A stretch of DNA of 64,000 nt from Eriocheir sinensis. Lineage: Eukaryota > Arthropoda > Malacostraca > Decapoda > Varunidae. The DNA lies in contig NW_026111754.1 in assembly GCF_024679095.1 (NCBI RefSeq), positions 620,001 through 684,000 on the forward strand. Direction: 5' to 3'. Made by a program: the position numbers and the translations under genes. The notes beneath the pieces were generated by a model. It was not told where the DNA came from and did no database searches. It saw nothing but the letters and a program-made list of their open reading frames with translations. Positions 43,323 through 64,000 of this stretch are shown here, in pieces (positions within the stretch are counted from its first letter, which is position 1; each line of letters opens with the position of its first letter).

Positions 43323-45238
43323 TTATACAAAAAAACACAAAAATAATTTAAATTTGTGTGAAAAAAAATATACAAAATACACATAAAATTAGGTAAATTT
43401 GTATTTAAATACATATACAAAATACACAAAAAATAATGTAAATTTGAATGAAATTATATAAACAAATACACTTAAAATAATGTTAATTTGTATAAAATAT
43501 ATATAAAAAATACACATTAAATAATGAAAATATGTATAAAAAAATATATACAAAACACAAATAGTATAATATAAAGTCGTATCAAAATATATACACAGAA
43601 TATTAATAAAATAATGTACATTTGTATGAAAACTAAGATGCAAAATACCTATAAAATAACGCATTTTTTATAAAATTATATATACCAAAATACACATAAA
43701 ATATTTGAATTTGTATTAAAATAAATATTCAAAATGCAAATACAATAAGGTAAATTTGTATTGAAATAGATATGCAAAATACATATAAACAATGTAAATT
43801 TGTTTCAAAATATATATACGAATACACATAAAATAACGTAGATTTCTATAAATATATATATATACAAAATACAAATAAAATTAAGTAAATACGAATCAAA
43901 AATGTATACAAAATACACATAAAATAATGTAAATTTGTATAAGTATAAATAAACAAAATACCAATAAGAGAGTGTGTATTTGTATAAATATAAATATACA
44001 AAATGCACATATAATAACGTAAATTTGTATAAAACTATATAAAAAATACACAGAAGTAATTAAATTTGTATGAAAATAGATATACAAAATACACACCAAA
44101 TAAGCTAAATTTGAATTGAAATATATATACAAAAAACATAAAATAAAGTAAATTCGTTTCAAAATATTTTTAACAAATACACATATAATAACGTAAATTT
44201 GTAAAAAAAATATATAAACAAAATACACATTAAGTAATGTAAATACGTATAAAAAAATATTTACAAAATACACAAATAATCAAGTCATTCGTATCAATAT
44301 AAATAAACAAAAAACTAATTAAATAATGTAAATTTGTATGAGAAAACATATATAAAATACACATAAAACAACGTTTTAAGTTTCTATAAAAATATATGTA
44401 TAAAAATGCACATAAAATTAATTTGCATAAAAAGAATATATTCAAAACACACATTAGATAATGTAAATGAGTATAAAAATATGTATAAAAAATACCTATG
44501 AAATAATCTAAATTCGTATCGAGTTAAATTAAGAAAATAACAATAAAATAATGTAATTTTGGATGAAAATATATATAGAAAACACACATAAAATAACCTA
44601 AATACAAATACAAATATACACATTAAATAATTTAAAATTGAATGAAGTAAATATACAAAATAAACATAAAATAGGGTAAATTTGTAATGAAATATATGTA
44701 AGAATACACATAAAATAATATAAATTTGTATGAAAATATATATACAAATACAAATAAAATAACATGAATTTGTATAAAATTTGTGTTAAAAATATATACG
44801 AATACACACAATAAAATAAAGTAAATGTTTACGAAAATGTATATACAAAATACACATAAAATAATTTAAATACGTAGAAAATTATATACAAAATACACAT
44901 AAAATAATGTAAATTCGTAAAATTAAATACACAAAATTCCAATAAAAGAATGTATATTTGTAGGAAAATATATACAAAAAACAAATAAAATAGCTAAAAT
45001 TTGTATAAAATATATACAAAATACACAAAATAATTTAAATTTGTTTGAAAATAGATATCCAAAATACACATAAAGTTAGGCAAATTTGTATTGAAATACA
45101 TTTACAAAACTCACATAAAATAATGTAAATTTGTATGAAAATATATAAACAAATACATATAAAATAACGTAACTTTGGATAAAATATATATACAAAATAT
45201 ACATTAAATATTTTATATATGTATAAAAATATGTTATA
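43323..45238 (-). repeat. satellite block, A-rich strand on top
   Basis: Matches 10,233-12,157 with offset of about 33,085-33,088. Ends in the AT-only palindromic centre (TAAAAATATGTTATATT form). Confidence 0.88.

Positions 45239-47170
<1,932 letters not shown>

Positions 47171-47199
<29 letters not shown>
47171..47199. repeat. (TA)n tract, about 29 bp
   Basis: A short pure TA run inside a monomer, after ATTATTTTATG and before TTTTATACAAATTT. It may be an early stage of expansion. Confidence 0.9.
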
Positions 47200-47202
<3 letters not shown>

Positions 47203-47446
47203 ATACAAATTTACATTCTTTTATGTATTTTGTTTATTTATTTTGATACTAATTTACATTATTTTATGTGTATTTTGTATACATTTTTTATACGTATCTA
47301 CTTAATTTTATGTGTATTTTGTATATATATATTTATGAAAATCTACCTTATTTCATGTGTATTCGTATATATTTTGAAACAAATTTACATTGTTTATATG
47401 TATTTTGCATATCTATTTTTGTGTATTTTGTATTTATTTTTGTTAT
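47200..47446 (+). repeat. satellite block, T-rich strand on top
   Basis: About five monomers. It ends at TTTTGTTATACATAGAATAA, the same switch junction as at 48,902. Confidence 0.85.
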
Positions 47447-47561
47447 ACATAGAATAATGTAAAATCGTATCAAAATAAGTACACAGAATATCAATAAAAT
47501 TATTTAAATTTGTATGAAAATAAAGATGCAAAATACCCATAAAATATAGCATATTTAAAAA
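47447..47561 (-). repeat. short inverted island, about 115 bp
   Basis: Two and a half A-rich-top monomers between TTATACATAGAATAATG and ATTTAAAAAAAATGTACG. Same sequence as the start of the block at 48,903. Confidence 0.82.
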
Positions 47562-48902
47562 AAATGTACGTTATTTTATGTGAATTTGTTTTCATTTCAT
47601 ACAAATTTACATTTTTTTATGTGTATTTTGTACATGTATTTAAATACAAATTTAACTAATTATATGTGTATTTTGTATATCTATTTTCATACAAATTGAA
47701 ATTTATTTTTTTGTTTTTTTGTATATATTTTTATTCATATTTTCGTAATTTTATGAGTATTTTGTATATTTATTTTCCTACAAATACACGTTCTTTTATC
47801 GGAATTTTGTTTATTTATTTTGATACGAATTTTCATTTTTTTAGGTGTATTTGATATATATATTTTTATACTTATTTACATAATTTTATATGTATTTTGA
47901 ATATATATTTTCATAGAAATTTACTCTTTACATTTTTTTATACGTATTTACTACATTGATGTGTATTTTGTATATATATTTTTATAGAAATCTACGTTAT
48001 TTTATGTGTATTCGTATATATATTTTGAAACAATTTTACATTGTTTTATATGTATTTTGCATATCTATTTCAATACAAATTTACCTTATTGTATGTGTTT
48101 TTTGTATATTTATTTTAACACAAATTTAATTTTTTGATGTGTATTTTGGTATATATATTTTATAAATAAAAAATGCTTTATCTTATGGGTATTTTGCTTC
48201 TTTATTTTCATACAAATTTACATTATTTTATTAATATTCTGTGTATTTATATTGATACGATTTTACATTATTCTACTTGTGTTTTGTACATATTTTTTTT
48301 ATACAAATTTACGTTATTTTAAGTGTATTTGTTTATGTATTTTCATTCAAATTTACATTATTTTATGTGTATTTTGTGTATGTATTTCAATACAAATTTA
48401 CCTAGTTTTATGTGTATTTTGTATATTTATTTTCATACAAATTCAAAATATTTTTGTGTATTTTTGTATATAGTTTGATATAAATTTAGGTTATTTTATG
48501 TGTATTTTGTATATCTATTTTCATACAAATACACATTCTTTAATTGATATTTTGTTTATTTTTTTTTGACGCGAATTTACATTATTTAATGTGTATTTTG
48601 TATATATATTTTTATACGTATTTACATCATTTCATATGTATTTTGTATAGTTTTATAGTTTTATATATACTTTTATTGGTATTTTGTTTATTTATTTTGA
48701 TAATAATTTACACTATTTTATGTGTATTTTGTATACATTTTTTATACGTATTTACCTTTTTTTATGTGTATTTTGTATATATATTTTTATAGAAATCTAC
48801 CTTAATTCATGTGTATTCGTATATATATTTTGAAACAAATTTACATTGCTTATATGTATTTTGCATATCTACTTTTGTTTATTCTGTATTTATTTTTGTT
48901 AT
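47562..48902 (+). repeat. satellite block, T-rich strand on top
   Basis: Begins like 42,955-43,300 (GTTTTCATTTCATACAAATT, GAAATTTATTTTTTTG). It continues with higher-order-repeat-type units and an interrupted stretch at 48,640-48,670 (ATAGTTTTATAGTTTTATAT). Confidence 0.86.
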
Positions 48903-50926
48903 ACATAGAATAATGTAAAATCGGATCAAAATAAGTACACAGAATATCAATAAAATAATTTAAATTTGTATGAATATAAAGATGCAAAATACCCATAAGA
49001 TAAAGCATATTTTTTTCCAAAAATACATATACAAAAATACACATAGAATAATTAAATTTGTATTAAAATTAATATACAAAATGCACACATACAATAAGGT
49101 AAATTTGTATTGAAAAAAAACGCAAAATACAAATAAAACTGTGTAAATTTGTTTCAAAATATATATACGAATACACATAAAATAACGTAGATTTCTATAG
49201 AAATATATATACAAAATACACATGAAATTATGTAAATATGTATAAAAATATATATATAAACTACATATTAAGTAATGTAAATTCTTGTCAAAATAAATAA
49301 ACAAAATATCATGAAAAGAATGTGTATTTGTATGAAAATAAATAATAGATAATAAATTTGTATGAAATATATATGCAAGATACACATTAAATAATGTAAA
49401 TATGTATAAAAAATATATATACAAAAAACAAATAGAATAATGTAAAATCGTATCAAAATAAATATACGGAATATTAATAAAATAATGTATATTTCTATGA
49501 AAATAAAGATGCAAAACTCCCATCAAATAGCGCATTTCTTATAAAAATATATATACCAAAATACACATAAAATATTTAAATTTGTTTTGAAATAAATATA
49601 CAAAATGCACATACAATAAGGTAAATTTCTATTGAAAGAGATATGCAAAAATACATATAAAACAATGTAAATTTGTTTCAAAATATATATACGACTACAC
49701 ATAAAATAACGTAGATTTCTATAAAAATATATATACAAAATACACATAAAACTAGGTAAATACGTATAAAAAAATGTAAACAAAATACACATAAAATAAT
49801 ATAAATTCGAAACAAAATAAATAAACAAAATATCAATAAAAGAATGTGTATTTGTATAAATATAAATGTACAAAATACACATACAAAATAAACATAAAAT
49901 AAGGTAAATTTGTAATGAAATATATGTACAAAATACACATAAAATAATGTAAATTTATATGAAAATATATATACAAATACACATAAAATACCATGAATTT
50001 GAATAAAATTATATATTGAAAATAAATATTAAATAATGTAAATGCGTATAAAATATATATAAAATTACATATAAAATAATGTAAATTCTATCAATATAAA
50101 TCAACAAAATACCAATAAAATAATATATATTTGAATGAAAATAGATTTACAAAATACACATAACATAACTAAAATTTGTATTGAAATATATACAAAAATA
50201 AATAGAAATAATTTGAGTTTGTATGAAAATAGATATTCAAAATACACATAAAACTAGGTAAATTTCTTTTGAAATATATATACAAAATACCCATAAAATA
50301 TTGTAAATTTGTGTCAAAATATATAAACAAATACACAAAAAATAACGTAAATTTGTATTAAAAATATATACAAAATACACATAAAATAATGTCAAATCGT
50401 ATCAAAATGAATGAGCAGAATATCAATAAAATAACGTAAATTTGTATGAAAATAAAGATGCAAAATACCCATAAAATAAAGCATATTTTTAAAAAAATAC
50501 ATATAAAAAAATACATATAGAATAATTAAATTTGTATTAAAATTAATATACAAAATGTATATACAATAAGGTAAATTTGTATTGAAAAAATATGCAAAAT
50601 ACACATAAATAATGTAAATTTGTTTAAAAATCTATATACGAATACACATAAAATAACGTAAATTTCTATAGAAATATATATTCAAAATACACATGAAATG
50701 ATGTAAATACGTATAAAAATATATATACAAAAAACATATTAAATAATTTAAATTCTCGACAAAATAAATAAACAAAATATCAATAAAAGAGTGTGTATTT
50801 GTATGAAAATAGATATACAAAATACTCATAAAATAACCTAAGTTTGTATAAACTATATACAAAATACACATAAATAATTTAAATTTGTATGAAAATAAAT
50901 ATACAAAATACATATAATTATTTTGT
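48903..50926 (-). repeat. satellite block, A-rich strand on top
   Basis: Its first 100-150 bp are the inverse of 33,150-33,292. The middle resembles 22,200-22,700, and 49,375-49,765 shares the rare variant CATCAAATAGCGCAT with 17,565-17,585. The end is the inverse of 13,400-13,680. Confidence 0.86.
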
Positions 50927-51118
50927 ATATATATTTTATACAATTGTACTTTATTTTATTTGAATTTGTTTTCATCTCATACAAATTTACATTATTATAT
51001 GTGTTTTTTGTACATGTATTTATATACAAATTTTACTAATTATATGTGTATTTGTATATCTATTCATTTAAATTTAAATTTATTTTTTGTTTTTGTATAT
51101 ATTTTATTCAAATTTTCG
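50927..51118 (+). repeat. short inverted island, about 190 bp
   Basis: Inverse of 7,195-7,375: GTTTTCATCTCATACAAATT, a TTTTACTAATTATATGTG unit, and TTTTCGTAACCTTATAAAAT at its end. Confidence 0.82.
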
Positions 51119-51620
51119 TAACCTTATAAAATATATATACCAAAAAACACATAAAATAGTTAAATTTGTATTGAAATAAATATACAAAATGAACATACAA
51201 TAAGGTAAATTTGTATTGAAAGAGATATGCAAAATACATATAAAACACTGTAAATTTGTTTCAAAATATATATACGAATACAAATAAAAACGTAGATTTT
51301 ATAAAAATATATATACAAAATACATATAAAATTAAGTAAATACGTATAAAAAATGTATACAAAATTGCATAAAATAATGTAAATTGAATTAAAATAAATA
51401 AACAAAATACCAATAAAAGAAAGTGTATTTGGATAAATCTAAATATACAAAATACACATACAAAATAAACATAAAATAAGGTAGATTTGTAATAAAATAT
51501 ATTTACAAATACACATAAAATAATGTAAATTTATATGAAAATATATATACAAATACACATAAAATACCATGAATTTGTATAAAAATATATATTCAAAATA
51601 AATATTAAATAATGTACAAG
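51119..51620 (-). repeat. satellite block, A-rich strand on top
   Basis: Inverse of about 6,690-7,190. The 50,927-51,620 stretch as a whole, junction included, is therefore an inverted copy of 6,690-7,375. Confidence 0.83.
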
Positions 51621-51688
51621 CGTATAAATATATATATACATAGTATATATAAATATAATGTATATATATTTATGTATATATATATATA

Positions 51689-51766
<78 letters not shown>
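51621..51766. repeat. degenerate then pure (TA)n tract
   Basis: TA-rich sequence with interruptions (TACATAGTATATATAAATAT, TTTATGTATA, ATGCATATA) to about 51,691. It is then a pure TA run of about 75 bp ending at CAAAAATACAAAAAAACTTT. Confidence 0.9.
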
Positions 51767-51768
<2 letters not shown>

Positions 51769-52500
51769 AAAATACAAAAAAACTTTCAATTTGTATGAAA
51801 ATAGATATACAAAATACAATGTAATTAGTTAAATTTGTATTTAAATACATTTACAAAATACACATAAAATAACCTAAATTTGTATCAAACTATATACAAA
51901 AATACACAAATATATTTTAAATTTTTATTAAAATAAATATACAAAATACACATAAAATTATGTAAGTTTGTATTGAAATACATACACAAAATACACATAA
52001 AATAATGTAAATTTGAATGAAAATACATAAACAAATACACCTAAAATAACGTAAATTTGTATAAAAAAATATGTACAAAACACAAATAGAATAATATAAA
52101 ATCGTATCAAAATAATTACACAGAATATTAATAAAATAATGTAAATTTGTATGAAAATAAAGAAGAAAAATACCCCTAAAATAACGCATTTTTTTATTTA
52201 TAAAAATATATATACCAAAATTCACATAAAATATTGAATTTGTATTAAAATAAATATACAAAAACACATACAATAAAGTAAATTTGTATTGAAATAGATA
52301 TGCAAAATACATATAAAACAATGTAATTTTTTTCAAAACATATATACGAATACACATAAAATAAAGTAGATTTCTATAAAATATATATTCAAAATACATA
52401 ATATGAAGTAAATAAGTATAAAAAAGGTATACAAAATACACATAAAATAATGTAAAGTCGTATCAAAATAAATAAACAAAATACCAATAAAAGATTGTGT
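51767..52500 (-). repeat. satellite block, A-rich strand on top
   Basis: Matches 5,060-5,800 closely, including the variant ACATACACAAAATACAC and the AAATTCACATAAAATATTG region. A few monomers carry 1-2 bp deletions. Confidence 0.86.
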
Positions 52501-52505
52501 ATATC

Positions 52506-52583
<78 letters not shown>

Positions 52584-52592
52584 TATATATAT
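52501..52592. repeat. interrupted (TA)n tract, about 92 bp
   Basis: Two TA runs separated by ATAATTAT, with a second ATAATTAT near 52,579. It replaces ordinary sequence found at 5,800-5,895 in the paralogue, where about two monomers are intact. Confidence 0.9.
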
Positions 52593-52862
52593 TAAAATAT
52601 ATACAAAATACATAAATAAGCTAAATTTGAATTGAAATATATATACAAAATACATGAAATAAAGTAAATTTGTATGAAAATATTTATACAAATACATATA
52701 ATAACGTAAATTTGTATGAAAATATATAAATAAAATACACATTAAATAATGAAAATACGTATAAAATATGTACAAAATACATATATAATCATGTAATTGT
52801 ATCAAATAAATAAACAAAATACCAATAAAATAATGTAAATTTGTATGAGTAAACGTGTAGGT
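52593..52862 (-). repeat. satellite block, A-rich strand on top
   Basis: Matches 5,895-6,172, ending in the same GTAAACGTGTAGGTTGC junction. Confidence 0.86.
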
Positions 52863-54113
52863 TGCTTTTTTCAATACAAATTTACCTTATTATAATCGCA
52901 TTTTGTATATTAATTTTAATACAAATTTAATTATTTTATGTGTATTTTGTATATTTATATTTATAAACATACACTTTATTTTGGGTATTTTGTATATTTA
53001 TTTTGATACAAATTTACATTATTTTATGTGATATTTTGTATTCATTTTGATACGTATTGACATTATTTTATGTGCATTTTGTATATATATTTTATAGAAT
53101 CGACGTTATTTTATGTGAATTAGTATATATATTTTTAAAAAAATTTACATTTTTTAATATGAATTTTTCATATCTATTTAAATAAAAATTAAAATTATTG
53201 TATGTGTTTTTGTATATTTATTTTAATACAAATTTAATTTTTTGATGTGTATTTTGGTATATATATTTTTATTAATAAAAAAAATGCGTTATTTTATGGG
53301 TATTTTTATAAATATTTTGATACAAATCTACATTATTTTATGTATTTTGTATATACATTTCAATTCAAATTTAGCTTATTTTATCTGTATTATGTATATC
53401 TATTTTCATACGAATTTAATTACTTCTGTGTATTTTTTTATATAGTTTTATACAAATTTACGTTATTTTATGTGTATTTTGTATATTTATATTTATACAA
53501 ATACACATTCTTTTATTGGTATTTTGTTTATTTATTTTGATACGAATTTACATTATTTTATTTGTATTTTGTATACATTTTCTTATACGTATTTACTTCA
53601 TTTTATGTGTATTTTGTATATATATTTTGATACAAATCTACGTTATTTTATGTATTCGTATATATATTTTGAAACAAATTTACATTGTTTTATATGTATT
53701 TTGCATATCTATTTCAATACAGATTTACCTTATTGTATGTGTATTTTGTATATTTATTTTAATACAAATTAAGTTTTTCAAGTGTATTTTGGTATATATA
53801 TTTTTATAAAAAATGCGTTATTTAATGGGTATTTTGCATTTTTATTTTCATACAAATTTACATTGTTTTATTAATATTCTGTGTATTTATTTTGATACGA
53901 TTTTACATTATTCTATTTGTGTTTTGTATATATTTTGTTATACATATTTACATTATTTAATGTGTATTTTGTATATTTTAAAATAAATTTACGTTATTTT
54001 ATGCGCATCTGTTAAAATATTTTGATACATATTTACATTATTTTATGTATTTTGTATATATATTTCAATACAAATTTAGTTTATTTTATGTATATTTTGT
54101 ATATCTATTTTCA
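52863..54113 (+). repeat. satellite block, T-rich strand on top
   Basis: Begins like 6,173-6,250. It is diverged at 52,940-53,215 and then follows 507-1,410 and 19,945-20,848 closely. Confidence 0.88.
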
Positions 54114-56604
54114 TTTGTATCAAAATAAATAAACAAAATAGCAATAAAATAATGTAAATTTGTATGAGAAAACATATACAAATACACATAAAATAACGCA
54201 AATTTCTAAAAAAAATATATGTACAAAAATGCACATAAAATAAAGTAAATTTGCAAATTTGTACTGAAATAGATATGCAAAATACATATAATACAATGTA
54301 AATTTGTTTCAAAATATATATACGAATGCACATAAAATAACGTAGATTTCTATAAAAATATATACAAAATACACATAAAATGAAGTAAATACGTATAAAA
54401 AAATGAATACAAAAAATACATAAAAATCGTATCAAAATAAATAAACAAAATACCAGTAAAAGAATGTGTATTTGTAAAAATATAAATATATAAAATACAC
54501 ATAAAATATCGTAAATTTGTATAAAACTATATACAAAAATACACAAAAGTAATTAAATTTGTATGAAAATATATATACAAAATACAGCTAAAATAAGCTA
54601 AATTTGAATTGAAATGTACATACAAAATACATAAAATATTGTAAATCTGTATCAAAATATTTATACAAATACATATAATAACGTAGATTTGTTTAAAAAT
54701 ATATAAACAAAATACACATTAAGTAATGTAAATACGTATAAAAAATATGTACAAAATACACATATAATCATGTAAATCGTGTCAAAATAAATAAACAAAA
54801 TAGCAATAAAATAATGTAAATTTGTATGAGAAAACATATACAAATAACGCAAATTTCTATAAAAATATATGTACAAAAATGCACATAAAATAAAGTAAAT
54901 TTGCAAAAAAATATATATACAAAACACACACTAAATAATGTAAATGCGTACATAAAATAACCTAAATTTGTATAAAACTATATAGAAAAATACACAAAAA
55001 TAGTTTAAATTTTTGAAAAGAAATATACAAAATACACATAAAATTAGGTAAATTTGTATTGAAATACATATACAAAATACACATCAAATAATGTAAATTT
55101 GAATGAAAATATCTAAACAAATACACTTAAAATAACGTAAATTTGTATAAAATATATATGCAAGATACACATTAAATAATGTAAATGTGTATAAAAAATA
55201 TATATACAAAAAAAAATAGAATAATGTAAAATCGTATCAAAATAAATACACAGAATATCAATAAAATAATGTAAATTTGTATGAAAATAAAGATACAAAA
55301 TTCCCAAAAATTATAACATTTTTTATAAAAATATATTTACCAAAATACACATAAAATATTTAAATTTGTATTGAAATAAACATACAAAATGCATATACAG
55401 TAAGGTAAATTTGTATTGAAAGAGATATTCAAAAATACATATAAAACAATGTAAATTTGTTTCAAAATATATATACGAATACACATAAAATAAAGTAGAT
55501 TTCTATAGAAATATATATACAAAAAACATATGAAATTATGAAAATACGTATAAAAATATATATACAAAATACATATCAGATAATGTAAATTCGTGTCGAA
55601 ATAAATCAACAAAATATCATGAAAAGAATGTGCATTTGTATGAAAATAGATAATAGATAATAAATTTGTATAAAATATATATGCAAGATACACATTAAAT
55701 AATGTAAATATGTATAAAAAAAATATATACAAAAAACAAATAGAATAATGTAACATCGTATCAAAATAAATACACCGAATATTAATAAAATAATGTAAAT
55801 TTGTATGAAAATAAAGATGCAAAATTCCCATAAAATAGCGCATTTCTTATAAATATATATATACCAAAATACACATAAAATATTTAAATTTGTATTGAAA
55901 TAAATATACAAAATGCACATACAATAAGGTAAATTTGTATTGAAAGATATGCAAAATACATATATAACAATGTAAATTTGTTTCAAAATATATATACGAA
56001 TACAAATAAAAAGACGTAGATTTCTATAAAAATATATATACATAATACACATAAAATTAAGTAAATACGAATAAAATGTATACAAAATACACATAAAATA
56101 ATGTAATTTCAATTAAAATAAATGTAAATTTGAATAAAATATAAATACAAATACACTTAAAATAACGTAAATTTGTATAAAATATATGCAAGATACACAT
56201 TAAATAATGTAATGTGTATAAAAAATATACAAAAACAAATAGAATAATGTAAAATCGTATCAAAATAAATACAGAATATCAATAAAATAATGTAAATTTG
56301 TATGAAAATAAAGATGCAAAATTCCTAAAATTATCGCATTTTTATAAAATACATATACTAAAATACACATAAAATATTTAAATTTGTATTGAAATAAATA
56401 TACAAAATGCATATATAAAGGTAAATTTGTATTAAAGAGATATTCAAAAATACATATAAAACAATGTAAATTTGTTTCAAAATATATATACGAATACACA
56501 TAAAATAAAGTAGATTTCTATAGAAATATATATACAAAATACATATGAAATTATGTAAATACGTATAAAATATATATACAAAATACATATCAAATAATGT
56601 AAAT
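54114..56604 (-). repeat. satellite block, A-rich strand on top
   Basis: Matches 20,849-23,363. It has the full form of the 661-bp interval missing from copy A. Several monomers at 55,940-56,430 carry 1-3 bp deletions relative to copies A and B. Confidence 0.88.
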
Positions 56605-57868
56605 TTTGTATATGTATTTTTATAAAAATATGCTTTATTTTATGGGTATTTTGCATCTTTATTTTCATACAAATTTACGTTATTTTATTGATATTCTGCT
56701 CATTCATTTTGATACGATTTTACATTATTCTATTTGTTTTTTGTATATATTTTTCATACAAATTTACGTTATGTTATGTGTATTTGTTTATATATTTACA
56801 CAAATTTACAATATTTTATGGGTATTTTGTATATATATTTCAAAAGAAATTTACCTAGTTTTATGTGTATTTTGAATATCTATTTTCATACAAACTCAAA
56901 TTATTTATATCTATTTTTGTATATATTTCAATACAAATTTTAGTTATGTTATGTGTATTTTGTAAATCTATTTTCATTCAAATATATATTATTTTATTGG
57001 TATTACGTTGATTTATATTGATACGAATTTACATTATTTTATATGTACTTTTTATATATATTTTTATACGCATTTATATTATTTAATATTTATTTTGAAT
57101 GTATAATTTTATACAAATTCATGGTATTTTATGTGTATTTGTATATATATTTTCATATAAATTTACATTATTTTATGTGTATTTTGTACATATATTTCAT
57201 TACAAATTTACCTTATTTTATGTTTATTTTGTATGTGTATTTTGTACATTTATATTTATATACGTTTACTCATACAAATTTATATTATTTTATTGGTATT
57301 TTGTTTATTTATTTTGATACGAATTACATGATTATATGTGTATTTTGTACACATTTTTTTTATACGTATTTACATTATTTAATGTGTATTTTGTTTATAT
57401 ATTTTCATACAAATTTAAGTTATTATATGTGTATTTGTATAAATATTTTTATACAAATTTACTTTATTTCATGTATTTTGTATATATATTTCAATTCAAA
57501 TTTAGCTTATTTTGTGTGTATTTTGTATATATTTTCATACAAATTTAATTACTTAATTAAATTTTGTATATAGTTTTATATAAATTTACGTTATTTTATG
57601 TGTATTTTGTATATTTATATTTATACAAATACACATTCTTTTATTTGTATTTTGTTTATTTATTTTGATACGAATTTACATTATTCTATGTGTATTTTGC
57701 ATACATTTTTTTATACGTATTTACTTCATTTGAGGTGTATTTTGGATATATATTTTTTATAGAAATCTACGTTATTTTATGTGTATTCGTATACATATTT
57801 TGAAACAAATTTACATTGCTTTATATGTATTTTGCATATCTATTTCAATACAAATTTACCTTATTGTA
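56605..57868 (+). repeat. satellite block, left arm of palindrome
   Basis: Third copy of 3,256-4,519. The local change ACTTAATTAAATTTTG near 57,552 is not in the other two copies. Confidence 0.9.
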
Positions 57869-57989
57869 CATATAAAACAATGTAAATTTGTTTCAAAATA
57901 TATGTACGAATACAAATCAAATAACGTAGATTTCTATAATAATATATATACAAAATACTCATAAAATTAAGTAAATACGTATAAAAAAA
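57709..57989. repeat. palindrome core with 41-bp spacer (copy C)
   Basis: Same centre, spacer 57,828-57,868, with the same mismatches between arms as copies A and B. Confidence 0.85.
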
Positions 57990-59411
57990 TGTAAACAAAA
58001 TACACATAAAATAATGTAAATTGGAAACAAAATAAATAAACAAAATACCAATAAAAAAATGTGTATTTGTATAAATATAAATGTACAAAATACACATTCA
58101 AAATAAACATAAAATAAGGTAAATTTGTAATGAAATATATGAACAAAATACACATAAAATAATGTAAATTTATATGAAAATATATATACAAATACACATA
58201 AAATACTATGAATTTGTATAAAATTATATATTCAAAATAAATATTAAATAACGTAAATGCGTATAAAAATATTATACAAAGTACATATAAAATAATGTAA
58301 ATTCGTATCAATATAAATGAACAAAATACCAATAAAATAATATATATTTGAATGAAAATAGATTTACAAAATACACATAACCTAACTAAAATTTGTATTG
58401 AAATATATACAAAAATACATAAAAATAATTTGAGTTTGTATGAAAATAGATATTCAAAATACACATAAAACTAGGTAAATTTCTTTTAAAATATATATAC
58501 AAAATACCCATAAAATATTGTAAATTTGTATCAAAATATATAAACAAATACACATAAAATAACGTAAATTTGTATGAGAAATATTTACAAAATACACATA
58601 GAATAATGTCAAATCGTATCAAAATGAATGAGCAGAATATCAATAAAATAACGTAAATTTGTATGAAAATAATGATGCAAAATACCCATAAAATAAAGCA
58701 TATTTTTTTAAAAATACATATAGAAAAATACACATAGAATAATTAAATTTGTATTAAAATTAATATACAAAATGCATATACAATAAATTTAAATTTGGTT
58801 ATATTAAATGAAATAAATATACAAAATAAACATAAAATAAGGTAAATTTGTAATAAAATATATGTAAGAATACACATAAAATAATATAAATTTGTATGAA
58901 AATATATATACAAATACACATGAAATAACATGAATTTGTATAAAATTTGTTTCAAAATATATACGAATACACACATTAAAATAACGTAATTTTTTTATGA
59001 AAATGTATATATAAAATACACATAAAATAATTTAAATACGTAGAAAAATATATATACAAAATACACATAAAATAATGTAAATTCGTAAAAAATTAAATAC
59101 ACAAAATTCCAATAAAAGAATGTATATTTGTAGGAAAATATATATATACAAAAAACAAATAAAATAACTATAATTTGTATAAAAAGATATACAAAAATAC
59201 ACAAAAATAATTTAAATTTGTTTGAAAATAGATATGCAAAATACACATAAAGTTAGACAAATTTGTATTGAAATACATATACAAAACTCACATAAAATAA
59301 TGTAAATTTGTATGAAAATATATAAACAAATACATATAAAATCAAGTAAATTTGGATAGAATATATATACAAAATATACATTAAATATTTTAAATATGTA
59401 TAAAAATATAT
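57869..59411 (-). repeat. satellite block, right arm of palindrome
   Basis: Copy of 24,628-26,172 at an offset of about 33,241. Ends at the AT-only palindromic centre. Confidence 0.9.

Positions 59412-64000
<4,589 letters not shown>

Overview
The whole 64 kb window is satellite DNA, and I see no gene in it. It is built from roughly 1,400 diverged copies of an AT-rich unit of about 45 bp. A clean example is 311-355. It opens with ACATTATTTTATGTG, continues with TATTTTGTATAT, runs through a T-rich stretch, and closes with ATACAAATTT. The consensus has about 5 G/C in 45 bases (about 11% GC) and about twice as many T as A on one strand. Every open reading frame of 60-250 codons that can be drawn here is a by-product of this repeat. 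45 bp is exactly 15 codons, and the T-rich strand of the consensus has no stop in any frame, so arrays translate into endless F/Y/I/L/C 15-residue repeats. I found no credible CDS, tRNA, rRNA, transposon, CRISPR array or telomeric repeat.

The sequence suggests a eukaryotic nuclear genome with long satellite or heterochromatic tracts. The reasons are the repeat mass, the higher-order structure, the long pure (TA)n tracts and the absence of bacterial-style gene packing. I cannot name the organism. A pericentromeric, centromeric or sex-chromosome location is possible but not shown.

Layout: the array changes orientation about 38 times. T-rich-top blocks (+) and A-rich-top blocks (-) alternate, from about 80 bp to 4.7 kb long. 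Monomer variants follow one another in a recurring order, giving a higher-order repeat of about 718 bp (16 monomers) where it is complete. On top of this, kilobase segments are duplicated in direct and inverted orientation: 1-4,950 / 19,436-25,060 / 53,090-58,300; 19,436-28,850 / 53,090-62,490; 5,340-9,540 / 28,852-33,089; 9,600-12,735 / 42,650-45,780; and inverted copies such as 36,220-42,050 against 20,850-22,900. The same orientation-switch junctions recur inside these copies, so the switches are older than the duplications. Seven (TA)n tracts of about 29-220 bp interrupt the array, and at least one can be seen to have expanded inside a monomer that is intact in its paralogue.

Nothing here works together as a gene set. 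The interest is structural: a palindrome-rich, strand-alternating satellite mosaic whose history of deletion, tandem duplication, inversion and TA expansion can be read by comparing copies. Segment boundaries are given to within about 5-20 bp, and identities were judged by eye.
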